From: JAGVSZ01 sp019137045
GTDB taxonomy: Bacteria; Pseudomonadota; Gammaproteobacteria; Burkholderiales; SG8-39
Direction: 5' to 3'
Length of the DNA stretch: 64,000 nucleotides
NCBI GenBank assembly: GCA_046347635.1
Contig: JAXMFT010000015.1
Location: 8,468 to 72,467 of the forward strand
A program made the translations under genes and the position numbers. The notes under the pieces were generated by a model, which saw nothing but the letters and a program-made list of their open reading frames with translations, searched no databases and was not told where the DNA came from. Position 1 is the first letter of the stretch, and the number at the start of each line of letters is the position of its first letter. Shown here piece by piece: positions 42,880 to 52,522 of this stretch.

Positions 42880-43958
42880 TGGACGGCGGCGGGATAGGAG
42901 CCCAGGACCTTCAGGAACGGCGCGAGGTCCTTCAGCGCGGCGAGCGCGTCGGCGAGCTTGCGGTCGCGCTGGTGGCCCTCGACGTCGATGTAGAACATGT
43001 ACTCCCAGCGGCCGAGCCGCGCCGGGCGCGACTCGATCCGGCTCATGCTGACGCCGTGCTGCGCGAAGGGCGCGATCAGCGCGTGCACCGCGCCCGGGCG
43101 GTTGGGCGCGGACATCACGAGCGAGGTGAGGTCGCGGCCGGTCGGCGCGGTGCGCAGGTTCCCCAGCACGAGGAAGCGCGTGAGGTTGTCGGGCGCATCC
43201 TCGATGTTCTCGGCGAGCAGGCGCAGGCCGTAGCGCTGCGCCGCGATCGCGGGGCCGACCGCGCCCGCGTCGGGCTCCAGCGCGGCGAGCCGCGCGGCCT
43301 CGGCGTTGCTCGCGACCTGCACGCGCTCGGTGTGCGGCAGGTGCGCGGCGAGCCACTGGTGGCACTGGGCGAGGGACTGCGCGTGCGAATAGACGCGCCG
43401 CAAGCCGGCGGCCGCGTCGCCCTTGCCCATCAGGTTCTGGTGCACGCGCAGCACCACCTCCGCGCAGATCGCGAGCGGGGTCTGGAGCAGCAGGTCGAGC
43501 GTGCGCCCCACGGCGCCCTCGGTCGAGTTCTCCACCGGCACGAGCGCGAACTGCGCGGCGCCGGTCTCGGCTGCGCGGAAGACCTCGTCGATGGACGCGA
43601 GCGGCGTGCCGTCGACCGCGTGCCCGAAGTGCTTCGCCACCGCCATCTCGCTGAACGTGCCGGCCGGGCCGAGGTACGCGATCCGCAGCCGCTGCTCGAG
43701 CGCGCGGCAGGCCGAGACGATCTCGGCGAACACGCGGCCGACGGCCTCGCCCGGGAGCGGGCCGGGGTTCGCGGCCACCGCGCGGCGCAGCACCTCGGCC
43801 TCCCGCTCCGGCCGGTAGACCGGCCCGTCGCCCTTGAGCCGCCCGATTTCCTGCGCGAGGCGCGCGCGCTCGCCGAGCAGGCGCACGAGCTCGTCGTCGA
43901 TGCGGTCGATCGCTGCGCGCCGGCCGGCGATGCCCTGGTCGTTCGGCTCGTCGTCCAT
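42876..43958 (-). CDS. pheA: Bifunctional chorismate mutase / prephenate dehydratase (P-protein)
   Basis: Two steps toward phenylalanine in one 360-aa protein. Domains: chorismate mutase (about 10-90, IDRIDDELVRLLGERARLAQEIG), prephenate dehydratase (about 92-270, with AYLGPAGTFSE, VPVENSTEG and the NLTRFLVLG motif) and an ACT domain (about 285-355, with the phenylalanine-binding ESRP). Feedback inhibition by phenylalanine is expected. Confidence 0.95.
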   Translation of the reverse strand: MDDEPNDQGIAGRRAAIDRIDDELVRLLGERARLAQEIGRLKGDGPVYRPEREAEVLRRAVAANPGPLPGEAVGRVFAEIVSACRALEQRLRIAYLGPAGTFSEMAVAKHFGHAVDGTPLASIDEVFRAAETGAAQFALVPVENSTEGAVGRTLDLLLQTPLAICAEVVLRVHQNLMGKGDAAAGLRRVYSHAQSLAQCHQWLAAHLPHTERVQVASNAEAARLAALEPDAGAVGPAIAAQRYGLRLLAENIEDAPDNLTRFLVLGNLRTAPTGRDLTSLVMSAPNRPGAVHALIAPFAQHGVSMSRIESRPARLGRWEYMFYIDVEGHQRDRKLADALAALKDLAPFLKVLGSYPAAVQ

Positions 43959-43966
43959 CGCGCCGC

Positions 43967-45145
43967 TCAGGAGGGCAGGTATCGCACCGCGAGCACGCCG
44001 TCGATGCGGCGAATCGTCTCGATCGCCGCGTCCGGAACGCGGCTGTCGACGTCCACCAGCGTGTACGCCATCTCCCCCTTCGACTTGTTGAGCATGTTGT
44101 GGATGTTCAGTCCCGCGCGCGCCATCGCGGTCGAGATCTGGCCGAGCATGTTCGGCACGTTGGCGTTGGCGATCGCGACGCGGTAGGGCGCCTCGCGCTC
44201 CATCACGACGTCGGGGAAGTTCACCGCGTTGCGGACCGTGCCGTGCTCGAGGTAGTCGCGCACCTGGTCGACCACCATCACCGCGGAGTTGTCCTCGGCC
44301 TCGCGGGTGGACGCGCCGAGGTGGGGCAGCGCCACGACCGCGCCGTGGCCGGCGAGGCGGGCGGTCGGGAAGTCGGTGACGTAGGCCTTCAGCCGGCGCG
44401 CTTCGAGCGCCTCGACGACCGCCGCGTCGTCGACGATGCCCTCGCGCGAGAAGTTGAGCAGGATGGCGCCCGGCTTGAGCAGGGCGAGCCGCTCGGTGCT
44501 CACCAGGGCACGCGTCGCCTTGGTCAGCGGCACGTGCAGCGTCACGAAGTGGCTCGCCTTCAGCACCTCCTCGATGGCGTGCGCCTTCCTGACCTGTGCG
44601 GGCAGGCTCCAGGCCGCGTCCACGGTGATCTCCGGGTCGTAGCCGATCACGCTCATTCCGAGGCGGATGGCCGCGTCGGCGACCAGGCTGCCGATCTTGC
44701 CTAGCCCGATCACCCCGAGGGTGTGCCCGGGCAGCTCGACGCCCGCGAAGCGCTTCTTCTCCTCCTCGACCTGGCGCGCGATCGCCTCGTCCGCGCCGCG
44801 CAGGCCGGCGACGAACTGGACCGCGGGCACGAGGTTGCGCGCGGCGATGAGCATTCCGGCGAGCACGAGCTCCTTGACCGCGTTCGCGTTCGCGCCCGGC
44901 GCGTTGAAGACCGGCACCCCGCGCCGGCTCATCTCGGCGACCGGGATGTTGTTCGTCCCGGCGCCCGCGCGGCCGATCGCCTTCACCGACGCGGCGATCG
45001 TCAGCGCGTGCATGTCCGCGGAGCGCACCAGGATCGCGTCCGGCTGGGCCGCGTCCTTGCCGACGGCGTACCGCTCCGGCGGCAGCCGCTTCAGGCCGGC
45101 GGGGGAGATCTGGTTCAGCACCAGGACCTCGAAGCGGCTATCCAT
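43967..45145 (-). CDS. serA: D-3-phosphoglycerate dehydrogenase
   Basis: First step of serine synthesis, 392 aa. The NAD fold is VIGLGKIGSLVADAAIRLG; catalytic Arg, Glu and His are in GRAGAGTNNI, REGIVDD and LPHLGASTREAEDNSA. A C-terminal ACT domain (about 318-390) may bind serine. It overlaps serC by eight bases and precedes pheA by eight bases, so the serine and aromatic genes form one operon. Confidence 0.93.
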   Translation of the reverse strand: MDSRFEVLVLNQISPAGLKRLPPERYAVGKDAAQPDAILVRSADMHALTIAASVKAIGRAGAGTNNIPVAEMSRRGVPVFNAPGANANAVKELVLAGMLIAARNLVPAVQFVAGLRGADEAIARQVEEEKKRFAGVELPGHTLGVIGLGKIGSLVADAAIRLGMSVIGYDPEITVDAAWSLPAQVRKAHAIEEVLKASHFVTLHVPLTKATRALVSTERLALLKPGAILLNFSREGIVDDAAVVEALEARRLKAYVTDFPTARLAGHGAVVALPHLGASTREAEDNSAVMVVDQVRDYLEHGTVRNAVNFPDVVMEREAPYRVAIANANVPNMLGQISTAMARAGLNIHNMLNKSKGEMAYTLVDVDSRVPDAAIETIRRIDGVLAVRYLPS

Positions 45146-46217
45146 GCTGCGCCTCGAATTCCTTCATGTACGCGACCAGCCGCTGCACGCCCTCGATCGG
45201 CATCGCGTTGTAGATCGAAGCGCGCATGCCGCCCACCGACCGGTGCCCCTTGAGCTGCACCATGCCGCGCGCCTCCGCGCCGGCGAGGAACGCCGCGTCG
45301 AGCTTCGGATCGCGCAGCGTGAACGGGATGTTCATGCGCGAGCGGTCCGCTGCCCGCACCGGGCTGCGAAACAGCGTCGAGTCGCCGAGGTAGTCGTAGA
45401 GCAGGTTCGCCTTGGCGAGGTTCCTGCGCTCCATCGCCGCGAGCCCGCCCTCGCCCTGCAGCCACTTGAACACCAGGCCGGCGACGTAGATCGCGTACGT
45501 CGGCGGCGTGTTCGACATCGACCGGGCGTCGGCCTGCACCTTGTAGTCGAGCATGCTCGCCGTACCCCTGGGCGCGTGGCCGAGCAGGTCCTCGCGCACG
45601 ATCACGATCGTGAGTCCGGCGGGCCCGATGTTCTTCTGCGCGCCGGCGTAGATCAGGCCGTACCTCGCCACGTCGACCGGGCGCGACAGGATGTGCGACG
45701 ACATGTCGGCGACCAGCGGCACCGCGCCGGTGTCGGGCACCCAGTGGAACTCCACTCCCCCGATGGTCTCGTTCGTGCACACGTGCACGTACGCCGCCTC
45801 GGGATCGAGCTTCCAGGTGGCGCGCTCGGGCACGCAGGTGAAGTTCGCGTCCGCGGCCGACGCGGCGACGTTCACCCTGCAGAAGGACTGCGCCTCCTTG
45901 ATCGCCTTCTTCGACCACTCGCCGGTGTCGATGTAGTCGGCGCTCGCCTTCCCGCGCAGGAGGTTGATCGGCACCTGCGCGAACTGCAGCGTCGCGCCGC
46001 CCTGCAGGAACAGCACCTGGTAGCCGTCCGGGATCGCCATGAGGCTGCGCAGCTCCGCCTCGGCCTCCTCCGCGATCGCGATGAACTCCTTGCCGCGATG
46101 GCTCATCTCCATCACCGACATGCCGCTGCCGTGCCAGTCGAGCATCTCCGCGGCCGCCTGCCGCAGCACCGCCTCCGGCAGCACCGCCGGTCCCGCGCTG
46201 AAATTGAACACTCTCAC
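45138..46217 (-). CDS. serC: Phosphoserine aminotransferase
   Basis: PLP enzyme of 359 aa for serine (and pyridoxine) synthesis. Typical start MRVFNFSAGPAVLPEAVL. The PLP lysine is in GLIYAGAQKNIGPAGLTIV, and the end shows HRSVGGMRASIYNAMP. Start overlaps the gyrA stop (ATGA), the usual order in this class. Confidence 0.96.
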   Translation of the reverse strand: MRVFNFSAGPAVLPEAVLRQAAAEMLDWHGSGMSVMEMSHRGKEFIAIAEEAEAELRSLMAIPDGYQVLFLQGGATLQFAQVPINLLRGKASADYIDTGEWSKKAIKEAQSFCRVNVAASAADANFTCVPERATWKLDPEAAYVHVCTNETIGGVEFHWVPDTGAVPLVADMSSHILSRPVDVARYGLIYAGAQKNIGPAGLTIVIVREDLLGHAPRGTASMLDYKVQADARSMSNTPPTYAIYVAGLVFKWLQGEGGLAAMERRNLAKANLLYDYLGDSTLFRSPVRAADRSRMNIPFTLRDPKLDAAFLAGAEARGMVQLKGHRSVGGMRASIYNAMPIEGVQRLVAYMKEFEAQHG

Positions 46218-48817
46218 TCTGCCGGCCCCTCGCTCTCTTCGCCGCCCTCGCCGTTGCCGTGGCCGTTACCGTTGCCGTTCTCGTCCTCGGTCTCGGCGAT
46301 CTTCTCCACCCCGGCGAGCTTCGTCCCCTCGTCCAGGCTGATCAGGCTCACGCCCTGCGTCGAGCGGCCCATCTCGCGGATCTGCGCCACCTTGGTCCGG
46401 ATCAGGACCCCGCCGGTGGACACCAGCACGAGCTCGTCCTTCTCGTCCACCAGCGCCGCGCTCACCACCTTGCCGTTGCGCTCGCTCGTCTGGATCGCGA
46501 TCACGCCCTGCGTGCCGCGGCCGTAGCGCGGATACTCCGCGATCGCGGTGCGCTTGCCGTACCCGTTCTCGGTGGCGGTGAGCACGCTCTTCGCCTCCGC
46601 GTCGGCCACCAGCATCGAGATCACCCTGCCGCCCTCGGCGAGCTTCATGCCGCGCACGCCGCGCGCCACGCGCCCCATCGGGCGCACGTCGTCCTCGGCG
46701 AAGCGCACCGCCTTGCCGTCGTCGGAGAACAGCATCACGTCGCAGCGCCCGTCGGTGATCGAGGCCCCGACCAGGTAGTCGCCCTCCTCCAGGTCGACGG
46801 CGATGATCCCCTTCTCGCGCGGCCGCGAGAAGTCCGAGAGCGGGGTCTTCTTCACCGTCCCGCTCGCGGTGGCCATGAACACGAAGCGATCCTCGTCGAA
46901 GGTCTTGACCGGGAGCACGGCGCTGATGCGCTCGCCCTCGGCGAGCGGGAAGAGGTTCACGATCGGCTTGCCGCGGCTCGAGCGCGTCCCGGCCGGCACT
47001 TCGTAGCCCTTCAGCCAGTACACCTGGCCACGGCTCGAGAAGCACAGGATGTAGTCGTGCGTGTGCGCGATGAACAGCCGCTCGATGAAGTCGTCCTCCT
47101 TCATCGCCGCGGCCTGCTTGCCGCGGCCGCCGCGGCGCTGGGCGCGGTAGTCGGCGACCGGCTGCGCCTTGATGTACCCGGCGTGCGAGAAGGTGACGAC
47201 CACGTCCTGCGGCGCGATCAGGTCCTCGACCGCGATGTCCTCGGCGTTGAGCACGATCTCGCTGCGGCGCGCGTCGCCGTACTGCGCCTTGAGCGCGGCG
47301 AGCTCGTCGCCGATGATGGCGGTGATGCGCGCCGGCTGCGAGAGGATGTCGAGCAGCTCGGCGATGGTGTCGAGCAGCTCCCTGTAGTCGGCCACGATCT
47401 TTTCCTGCTCCAGGCCGGTCAGGCGCTGGAGCTGCATCTCGAGGATGCGCTGGGCCTGCGGGTCGGAGAGGCGGTAGCCGTCGGCAGTCAGCCCGAAGCT
47501 CGGCCCGAGCGCCTCGGGCTGGGTCGCGCCCTCGGGCGCGCGGGCGAGCATCTCGGCCACGAGCCGCGAGGGCCAGCGCTTCCCCATCAGGCCCTGCTTC
47601 GCCTCGGCCGGGCTGCGGGCCGCCTTGATGAGCGCGATGATCTCGTCGACGTTGGACAGCGCGACCGCGAGGCCCTCCTGCAGGTGCGCCTTCTCGCGCG
47701 CCTTGCGCAGGTCGTAGGCGGTGCGCCGCGTGACCACCTCGCGCCGGTGCGCGAGGAACGCCGCGAGCATCTGCTTGAGGTTGAGCAGGCGCGGCTGGCC
47801 GTCGAGCAGCGCGACCATGTTGATGCCGAAGCTGTCCTGGAGCTGGGTGTGCTTGTAGAGGTTGTTGAGGACGACCTCGGGGATCTCGCCGCGCTTGAGC
47901 TCGATCACCACCCGCATGCCGGACTTGTCCGATTCGTCGCGGATGTCGGAGATGCCCTCGATGCGCTTCTCGTTCACCAGCTCGGCGATCTTCTCCTGCA
48001 GCACCCGCTTGTTCACCTGGTAGGGCAGCTCGTCGACAATGAGCGCCTGGCGCTGACCGCCGGCGATCTCCTCAACGTGGGTGCGCGCGCGCATCACGAC
48101 GCGGCCGCGTCCGGTCCGGTAGCCCTCGTGCACGCCGGCGAGGCCGTGGATCAGGCCGGCGGTCGGGAAGTCCGGGGCCGGCACGAGCTTGATCAGCTCC
48201 TCGATCGCGATGTCGGGCTGCGCGAGGAGCGCGCGGCACGCGTCGACCGTCTCGGCGAGGTTGTGCGGCGGGACGCTGGTCGCCATGCCGACCGCGATCC
48301 CGGAGGAGCCGTTGACGAGCAGGTTCGGCAGCCGCGTCGGCAGGACGGCGGGCTCCTGCTCCTTGCCGTCGTAGTTCGGCACGAAGTCGACCGTCTCGCG
48401 CTCGATGTCGGCCAGCATCTCCGAGGTGATGCGCTCGAGCCGGCACTCGGTGTAGCGCATCGCCGCCGGGTTGTCGCCGTCCACCGAGCCGAAGTTGCCC
48501 TGGCCGTCGACCAGCGGGTAGCGCATGGAGAAGTCCTGCGCCATGCGCACCAGCGTGTCGTAGATCGCGGTATCGCCGTGCGGGTGGTACTTGCCCATCA
48601 CGTCCCCGACCACGCGCGCGCACTTCACGTACGGCCGGTTCCACACGATGTTCGCTTCCTGCATCGCGAACAGCACGCGCCGGTGCACCGGCTTCAGCCC
48701 GTCGCGCACGTCGGGGAGCGCCCGGCCCACGATCACGCTCATCGCGTAGTCGAGGTAGGAGCGGCGCATCTCCTCTTCGAGGCTGACCGGAAGCGTTTCC
48801 TTGGCGAACTGTTCCAT
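46214..48817 (-). CDS. gyrA: DNA gyrase subunit A
   Basis: Breaks and rejoins DNA in gyrase; pairs with GyrB (outside the window). The 867-aa protein has the winged-helix domain with catalytic Tyr122 (MRYTECRLER), the quinolone-determining region with Thr83 and Asp87 (HGDTAIYDTLV), a coiled coil and a C-terminal beta-pinwheel. The GyrA box is present as QRRGGRGK. Its tail is acidic with a repeated GNGNGHGNGEGG stretch before the stop. Confidence 0.97.
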   Translation of the reverse strand: MEQFAKETLPVSLEEEMRRSYLDYAMSVIVGRALPDVRDGLKPVHRRVLFAMQEANIVWNRPYVKCARVVGDVMGKYHPHGDTAIYDTLVRMAQDFSMRYPLVDGQGNFGSVDGDNPAAMRYTECRLERITSEMLADIERETVDFVPNYDGKEQEPAVLPTRLPNLLVNGSSGIAVGMATSVPPHNLAETVDACRALLAQPDIAIEELIKLVPAPDFPTAGLIHGLAGVHEGYRTGRGRVVMRARTHVEEIAGGQRQALIVDELPYQVNKRVLQEKIAELVNEKRIEGISDIRDESDKSGMRVVIELKRGEIPEVVLNNLYKHTQLQDSFGINMVALLDGQPRLLNLKQMLAAFLAHRREVVTRRTAYDLRKAREKAHLQEGLAVALSNVDEIIALIKAARSPAEAKQGLMGKRWPSRLVAEMLARAPEGATQPEALGPSFGLTADGYRLSDPQAQRILEMQLQRLTGLEQEKIVADYRELLDTIAELLDILSQPARITAIIGDELAALKAQYGDARRSEIVLNAEDIAVEDLIAPQDVVVTFSHAGYIKAQPVADYRAQRRGGRGKQAAAMKEDDFIERLFIAHTHDYILCFSSRGQVYWLKGYEVPAGTRSSRGKPIVNLFPLAEGERISAVLPVKTFDEDRFVFMATASGTVKKTPLSDFSRPREKGIIAVDLEEGDYLVGASITDGRCDVMLFSDDGKAVRFAEDDVRPMGRVARGVRGMKLAEGGRVISMLVADAEAKSVLTATENGYGKRTAIAEYPRYGRGTQGVIAIQTSERNGKVVSAALVDEKDELVLVSTGGVLIRTKVAQIREMGRSTQGVSLISLDEGTKLAGVEKIAETEDENGNGNGHGNGEGGEESEGPAE

Positions 48818-48879
48818 TCAGGCGGGACGTGTTTCGACTGGCGTACGGGGGCGCTTTGCGGCCGCGCGCGAAGCGTCGA

Positions 48880-48909
48880 ATTTTAGCATCCGCGACCGGC
48901 CCGGGCCAA
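48880..48909 (-). promoter_or_regulatory. Candidate gyrA promoter
   Basis: On the minus strand TTGGCC (48904-48909), an 18-base spacer and TAAAAT (48880-48885), about 63 bases before the gyrA ATG. The -10 is good and the -35 is fair. Confidence 0.45.
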
Positions 48910-48969
48910 GGTTCCGGCGCGGCGGTGGACCGCCGCGCGGAGCCGATGCGGTAGTATCCGTGCGCCCCG

Positions 48970-50319
48970 ATGTCGAACCCGCCGCAAGCCGCCGACCTCG
49001 TCATCGACGCGCGCTGGGTCGTGCCGGTGGAGCCCCGCGGCCTCGTGCTGGAAGCGCACAGCGTCGTCGTCCGCGCCGGGCGCATCGCCGCCGTGCTGCC
49101 TACCGCGTCCCTTCCCGGCGACCCGGCGCCGGCGCGGCGCGTCACCCTCCCGCAGCACGTGCTCATCCCCGGCCTCGTCAACCTGCACACGCACGCGGCC
49201 ATGAGCCTCATGCGCGGGCTCGCCGACGACCGGCCGCTGATGGCGTGGCTGCAGGACCACGTCTGGCCGGTCGAGTCGAAGCACGTCTCGCCGGAGTTCG
49301 TCCACGACGGCACGCTGCTCGCCTGCGCCGAGATGCTGCGCGGCGGGGTCACCTGCTTCAACGACATGTACTTCTTTCCGGAGGCCGCCGCGCGCGCCGG
49401 CCTGGCGAGCGGCATGCGGGCGAGCATCGGCCTGATCGCGGTCGAGTTTCCGAGCGCATACGCCTCCGACGCCGAGGACTACCTGGCGAAGGGACTCGCC
49501 CTGCGCGACCGTCTCGGCGGCGAGGCGCGGCTCTCGTTCTGCATGGCGCCGCACGCGCCCTACACCGTGAGCGACCGGACGTTCGCGCGCATCGCCACGC
49601 TGGCCGAGGAGCTGGATCTGCCGGTCCACCTGCATCTGCACGAGACCGAGGACGAGGTCCGCGCGAGCATGACCGCGCACGGCCGGCGGCCCCTCGAGCG
49701 CCTGGCGGCGCTCGGGCTGGTGAGCCCCCGGCTGGTCGGCGTGCACGCGGTCCACCTGACCGAGGCGGAGATCGCCGCGCTCGCGCGCAACGGCTGCTCG
49801 GTCGCGCACTGCCCGTCGTCCAACCTCAAGCTCGCCAGCGGCTTCGCTCCGGTCGCCGCCCTCGCCGGCGCGGGCGTGAACGTCGGCCTCGGCACCGACG
49901 GCGCGGCGAGCAACAACCGGTTGGACCTGTTTCAGGAGATGCGCACCGCGGCGCTGCTCGCCAAAGCGGCGTCCGGACGGGCGGACGCGATGCCGGCGCA
50001 CGACGCGCTCCGCTGCGCCACGCTCGGCGGCGCGCGCGCGCTCGGCCTCGACGCGCTCTGCGGATCCATCGCGCCGGGCAAGGCGGCGGATCTGTGCGCG
50101 GTGGCCGTGCGCGATCCCGAAACGCTCCCGTGCTACGACCCGGTCTCGCACCTCGTGTACGCCTGCGGCCGCGAGCACGTCACGCACGTGTGGGTCGCGG
50201 GCGATGCCGCGCTGGAGGATCGCAGCCTGGTGCACGTGGATCGCGCGCTGTTGGAAAAGCGAACACTCATGTGGCAGAATCATTTACTGCCGCAGGCTAG
50301 AAAGAACGCGCGCAACTAG
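48970..50319 (+). CDS. TRZ/ATZ-family amidohydrolase (methylthioadenosine/S-adenosylhomocysteine deaminase-like)
   Basis: A 449-aa metal-dependent deaminase with a TIM barrel. Metal ligands: LVNLHTHAAMSLMRG (HxH), HLHETEDEV, HAVHLTEAEI and GTDGAASNN. It resembles MtaD and related purine-type deaminases; the exact substrate is not certain. It is divergent from gyrA. A TAGTAT element at 48952-48957 is close to its start and may be its -10. The gene before ompA in this class is usually of this family. Confidence 0.85.
   Translation: MSNPPQAADLVIDARWVVPVEPRGLVLEAHSVVVRAGRIAAVLPTASLPGDPAPARRVTLPQHVLIPGLVNLHTHAAMSLMRGLADDRPLMAWLQDHVWPVESKHVSPEFVHDGTLLACAEMLRGGVTCFNDMYFFPEAAARAGLASGMRASIGLIAVEFPSAYASDAEDYLAKGLALRDRLGGEARLSFCMAPHAPYTVSDRTFARIATLAEELDLPVHLHLHETEDEVRASMTAHGRRPLERLAALGLVSPRLVGVHAVHLTEAEIAALARNGCSVAHCPSSNLKLASGFAPVAALAGAGVNVGLGTDGAASNNRLDLFQEMRTAALLAKAASGRADAMPAHDALRCATLGGARALGLDALCGSIAPGKAADLCAVAVRDPETLPCYDPVSHLVYACGREHVTHVWVAGDAALEDRSLVHVDRALLEKRTLMWQNHLLPQARKNARN
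50251..50280 (+). promoter_or_regulatory. Candidate ompA promoter inside the upstream gene
   Basis: TTGGAA (50251-50256), an 18-base spacer and CAGAAT (50275-50280) lie in the last codons of the amidohydrolase gene, about 110 bases before the ompA start, in the only AT-richer part of this gene. Confidence 0.4.
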
Positions 50320-50389
50320 GCAAGCGGTCGACCTGCCGGTCCACGCAGGGCCGTCGACCGCGCAGTCCAAACTCTGGAAGGGGGAAACG

Positions 50390-51046
50390 ATGACTACACC
50401 GAGAGTACTGTTGGCTGCGTCGGCCGTCGTGATCGGTCTGGTCGCCGCTCCCGCGTTCGCGCAAGCTGGCAAGGGCACGCAAGGGTACGTGACCGACACG
50501 CGCAACGCGATCGTCAAGGACCCGTACAACCTGTGCTGGCGCACCGGCTACTGGACGCCGGCGATCGCCAACTGCGAGTGCGACAAGGATCTGCTGCCCC
50601 GGGAGGTCTGCGAACCGCCGGCGCCGAAGCCCGCCGTCGCGCCGCCGCCGCCGCCGAAGCCCGCGGCCAAGCCCGCGCCGAAGCCGGTCACCGAGAAGGT
50701 CACCTTCGCGGCTGACGTCTTCTTCGACTTCGACAAGGCGGTGCTCAAGCCCGAGGGCAAGGCGAAGCTCGACGATCTCGTCGGCAAGCTGAAGACCGTG
50801 GCGCTCGAGGTGATCATCGCCATCGGTCACACCGACAACATCGGGTCGAAGGAGTACAACCAGAAGCTGTCGGTGCGCCGCGCCGAGGCGGTGAAGGCCT
50901 ACCTGGTGAGCAAGGGCATCGAGCCCAACCGCATCTACACCGAGGGCAAGGGCCTCACGCAGCCGATCGCGGACAACCGCACCGCCGCCGGCCGCGCGAA
51001 GAACCGCCGCGTGGAGATCGAGGTGGTGGGCACGCGCCAGAAGTAG
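50390..51046 (+). CDS. ompA: OmpA-family peptidoglycan-associated protein
   Basis: A 218-aa secreted protein: signal peptide MTTPRVLLAASAVVIGLVAA to AFA (about 1-25), a short Cys-containing segment (CWRTGYW, CECDKD), a Pro/Lys/Ala-rich linker (about 75-100) and the OmpA peptidoglycan-binding domain (FFDFDKAVLKPEGKAKLD; IGHTDNIGSKEYNQKLSVRRAEAV; NRRVEIEV). No beta-barrel domain, so it is a short OmpA-like anchor. The start at 50390 has the ribosome site GGAAGGGGG. Ends in a strong terminator. Confidence 0.9.
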   Translation: MTTPRVLLAASAVVIGLVAAPAFAQAGKGTQGYVTDTRNAIVKDPYNLCWRTGYWTPAIANCECDKDLLPREVCEPPAPKPAVAPPPPPKPAAKPAPKPVTEKVTFAADVFFDFDKAVLKPEGKAKLDDLVGKLKTVALEVIIAIGHTDNIGSKEYNQKLSVRRAEAVKAYLVSKGIEPNRIYTEGKGLTQPIADNRTAAGRAKNRRVEIEVVGTRQK

Positions 51047-51066
51047 CGGCGCCGGCTCCGGCAGAA

Positions 51067-51095
51067 AGCCCCGCCTCGGCGGGGCTTTTTGTTTT
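51067..51095 (+). terminator. Terminator after ompA
   Basis: A 9-bp stem, AGCCCCGCC with its complement, two-base loop TC, then TTTTGTTTT. One of the clearest terminators in the window. Confidence 0.92.
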
Positions 51096-51128
51096 GCGGA
51101 CGTCCCGCGTTAAGCTCCCGCACGACGC

Positions 51129-51836
51129 ATGCCCCAGACGACGAACGCCGATCCGAACGAGCTCGCGAAGTTCAGCGAGCTCGCGCACCGCTGGTGGGAC
51201 CCGACCGGAGAGTTCCGGCCGCTCCACCAGATCAACCCGTTGCGCCTGGCGTGGATCGAGGGGAAGGCGCGCCTCGCAGGAAAGCGCGTCCTGGATGTCG
51301 GCTGCGGCGGCGGGATCCTCGCCGAGGCGATGGCTCGGGCCGGAGCCACGGTCAAGGGCATCGACCTCGCCGAGAAGCCGCTCGCGGTCGCGCGGCTGCA
51401 CGGCCTGGAATCCGGCGTCCCGGTCGACTACGAGGCGATTTCGGCGGAGGACCTCGCGCGACGCGAACCCGGGGCCTACGACGTCGTCACCTGCCTGGAG
51501 GTGCTGGAGCACGTGCCGGACCCGGCACGCACGGTGCGCGCCTGCGCCGCACTCGCGCGCCCGGGCGGGCAGCTCTTCTTTGCGACCATCAACCGCAACC
51601 CGAAGTCCTATCTCCTGGCGATCATCGGCGCGGAATACGTGCTCGGCCTCCTGCCCCGCGGCACGCACGACTACGCCAAGTTCATCAAACCGTCGGAGCT
51701 CTCGCGCTGGTGCCGCGACGCGGGGCTCGACGTGGGGCATCTCGTCGGCATGACCTACAACCCGCTCACGCAGGTCTACGCGCTCGGGCGGGACGCGGAC
51801 GTCAACTACCTCGTCCACGCCACGCGGCCGGGATGA
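51129..51836 (+). CDS. ubiG: Ubiquinone biosynthesis O-methyltransferase
   Basis: SAM-dependent methyltransferase of 235 aa for both O-methylations in ubiquinone synthesis. Motifs: WWDPTGEFRPLHQINPLRL (UbiG-specific), VLDVGCGGGILAEAMARAGA, CLEVLEHVPDP and FFATINRNPKSYLLAI. Its stop overlaps the gph start by ATGA. Confidence 0.95.
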   Translation: MPQTTNADPNELAKFSELAHRWWDPTGEFRPLHQINPLRLAWIEGKARLAGKRVLDVGCGGGILAEAMARAGATVKGIDLAEKPLAVARLHGLESGVPVDYEAISAEDLARREPGAYDVVTCLEVLEHVPDPARTVRACAALARPGGQLFFATINRNPKSYLLAIIGAEYVLGLLPRGTHDYAKFIKPSELSRWCRDAGLDVGHLVGMTYNPLTQVYALGRDADVNYLVHATRPG

Positions 51837-52495
51837 CGATTCGCGCGGTCCTGTTCGATCTCGACGGCACGCTCGCCGACACCGCGCCCGACCTCGCCGG
51901 CGCGCTCAACGCGCTGCTCGCGGAGCGGCGCCGGCCGCCGGTCCCGGTGGCCGCTGCGCGCCCGGCGACCTCGAGCGGCGCGCGGGGGATGCTGCGAATC
52001 GGCTTCGGCATCGACGCCGACCACCGGGATTACGAGGCGCTCAAGGCGCGCTTTCTCGAGCTCTACGAGGCGCGGGTCTGCGCCGAGACGCGGCTCTTTG
52101 CCGGCATCGCGGAGCTGCTCGCAACGCTCGAGGCGCGCGCGCTGCCCTGGGGCGTGGTCACGAACAAGGCGGAGCGCTTCACCCGCCCGCTGCTCGCGGC
52201 GCTCGCGCTGCTCGACCGCGCCGCGTGCGTGGTCGGCGGCGACACCGCCGCACGGGCGAAGCCGCACCCCGACTCCCTGCTGCACGCGGCGCGCGGCATC
52301 GGGCTCGCGCCGGGCCGCTGCCTCTACGTGGGCGACGACCTGCGCGACGTGCAGGCCGCGCGCGCGGCGGGCATGCCCGTGCTCGCCGCGGCGTATGGCT
52401 ATCTCGGCGTGGACGGCGATCCGCACGCCTGGGGCGCCGACGGCGTGATCGATCACCCGCTCGAGGTCTTGAAGCACCTCGGTTCGCCCTTATAA
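51833..52495 (+). CDS. gph: Phosphoglycolate phosphatase (HAD family)
   Basis: HAD-superfamily phosphatase of 220 aa; removes phosphate from 2-phosphoglycolate or similar small esters. Motif I is FDLDGTLADTAPDLAGALN, motif II VVTNKAERF, motif III KPHPDSLLHAARG and motif IV YVGDDLRDVQAARAAG. The helical cap lies at about 20-85. In this class it is often the UbiG neighbour; MupP-like activity is also possible. The ssrA promoter sits in its last codons. Confidence 0.88.
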   Translation: MTIRAVLFDLDGTLADTAPDLAGALNALLAERRRPPVPVAAARPATSSGARGMLRIGFGIDADHRDYEALKARFLELYEARVCAETRLFAGIAELLATLEARALPWGVVTNKAERFTRPLLAALALLDRAACVVGGDTAARAKPHPDSLLHAARGIGLAPGRCLYVGDDLRDVQAARAAGMPVLAAAYGYLGVDGDPHAWGADGVIDHPLEVLKHLGSPL

Positions 52496-52496
52496 T
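52469..52496 (+). promoter_or_regulatory. ssrA promoter
   Basis: TTGAAG (52469-52474), a 16-base spacer and a perfect TATAAT (52491-52496), with the mature tmRNA start 26 bases further on. The -10 overlaps the gph stop codon. Confidence 0.75.
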
Positions 52497-52522
52497 CCGG
52501 GCACGCGCAGCACACGTTCCCT

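Noticed and set aside
48250..48600. Thr83 in GyrA as a quinolone-resistance mutation
   Set aside because: Thr at this position is the natural residue in many proteobacteria; it cannot be called a mutation.
46259..48886. A plus-strand open frame the length of gyrA
   Set aside because: Mirror of gyrA codons; no recognisable motifs.
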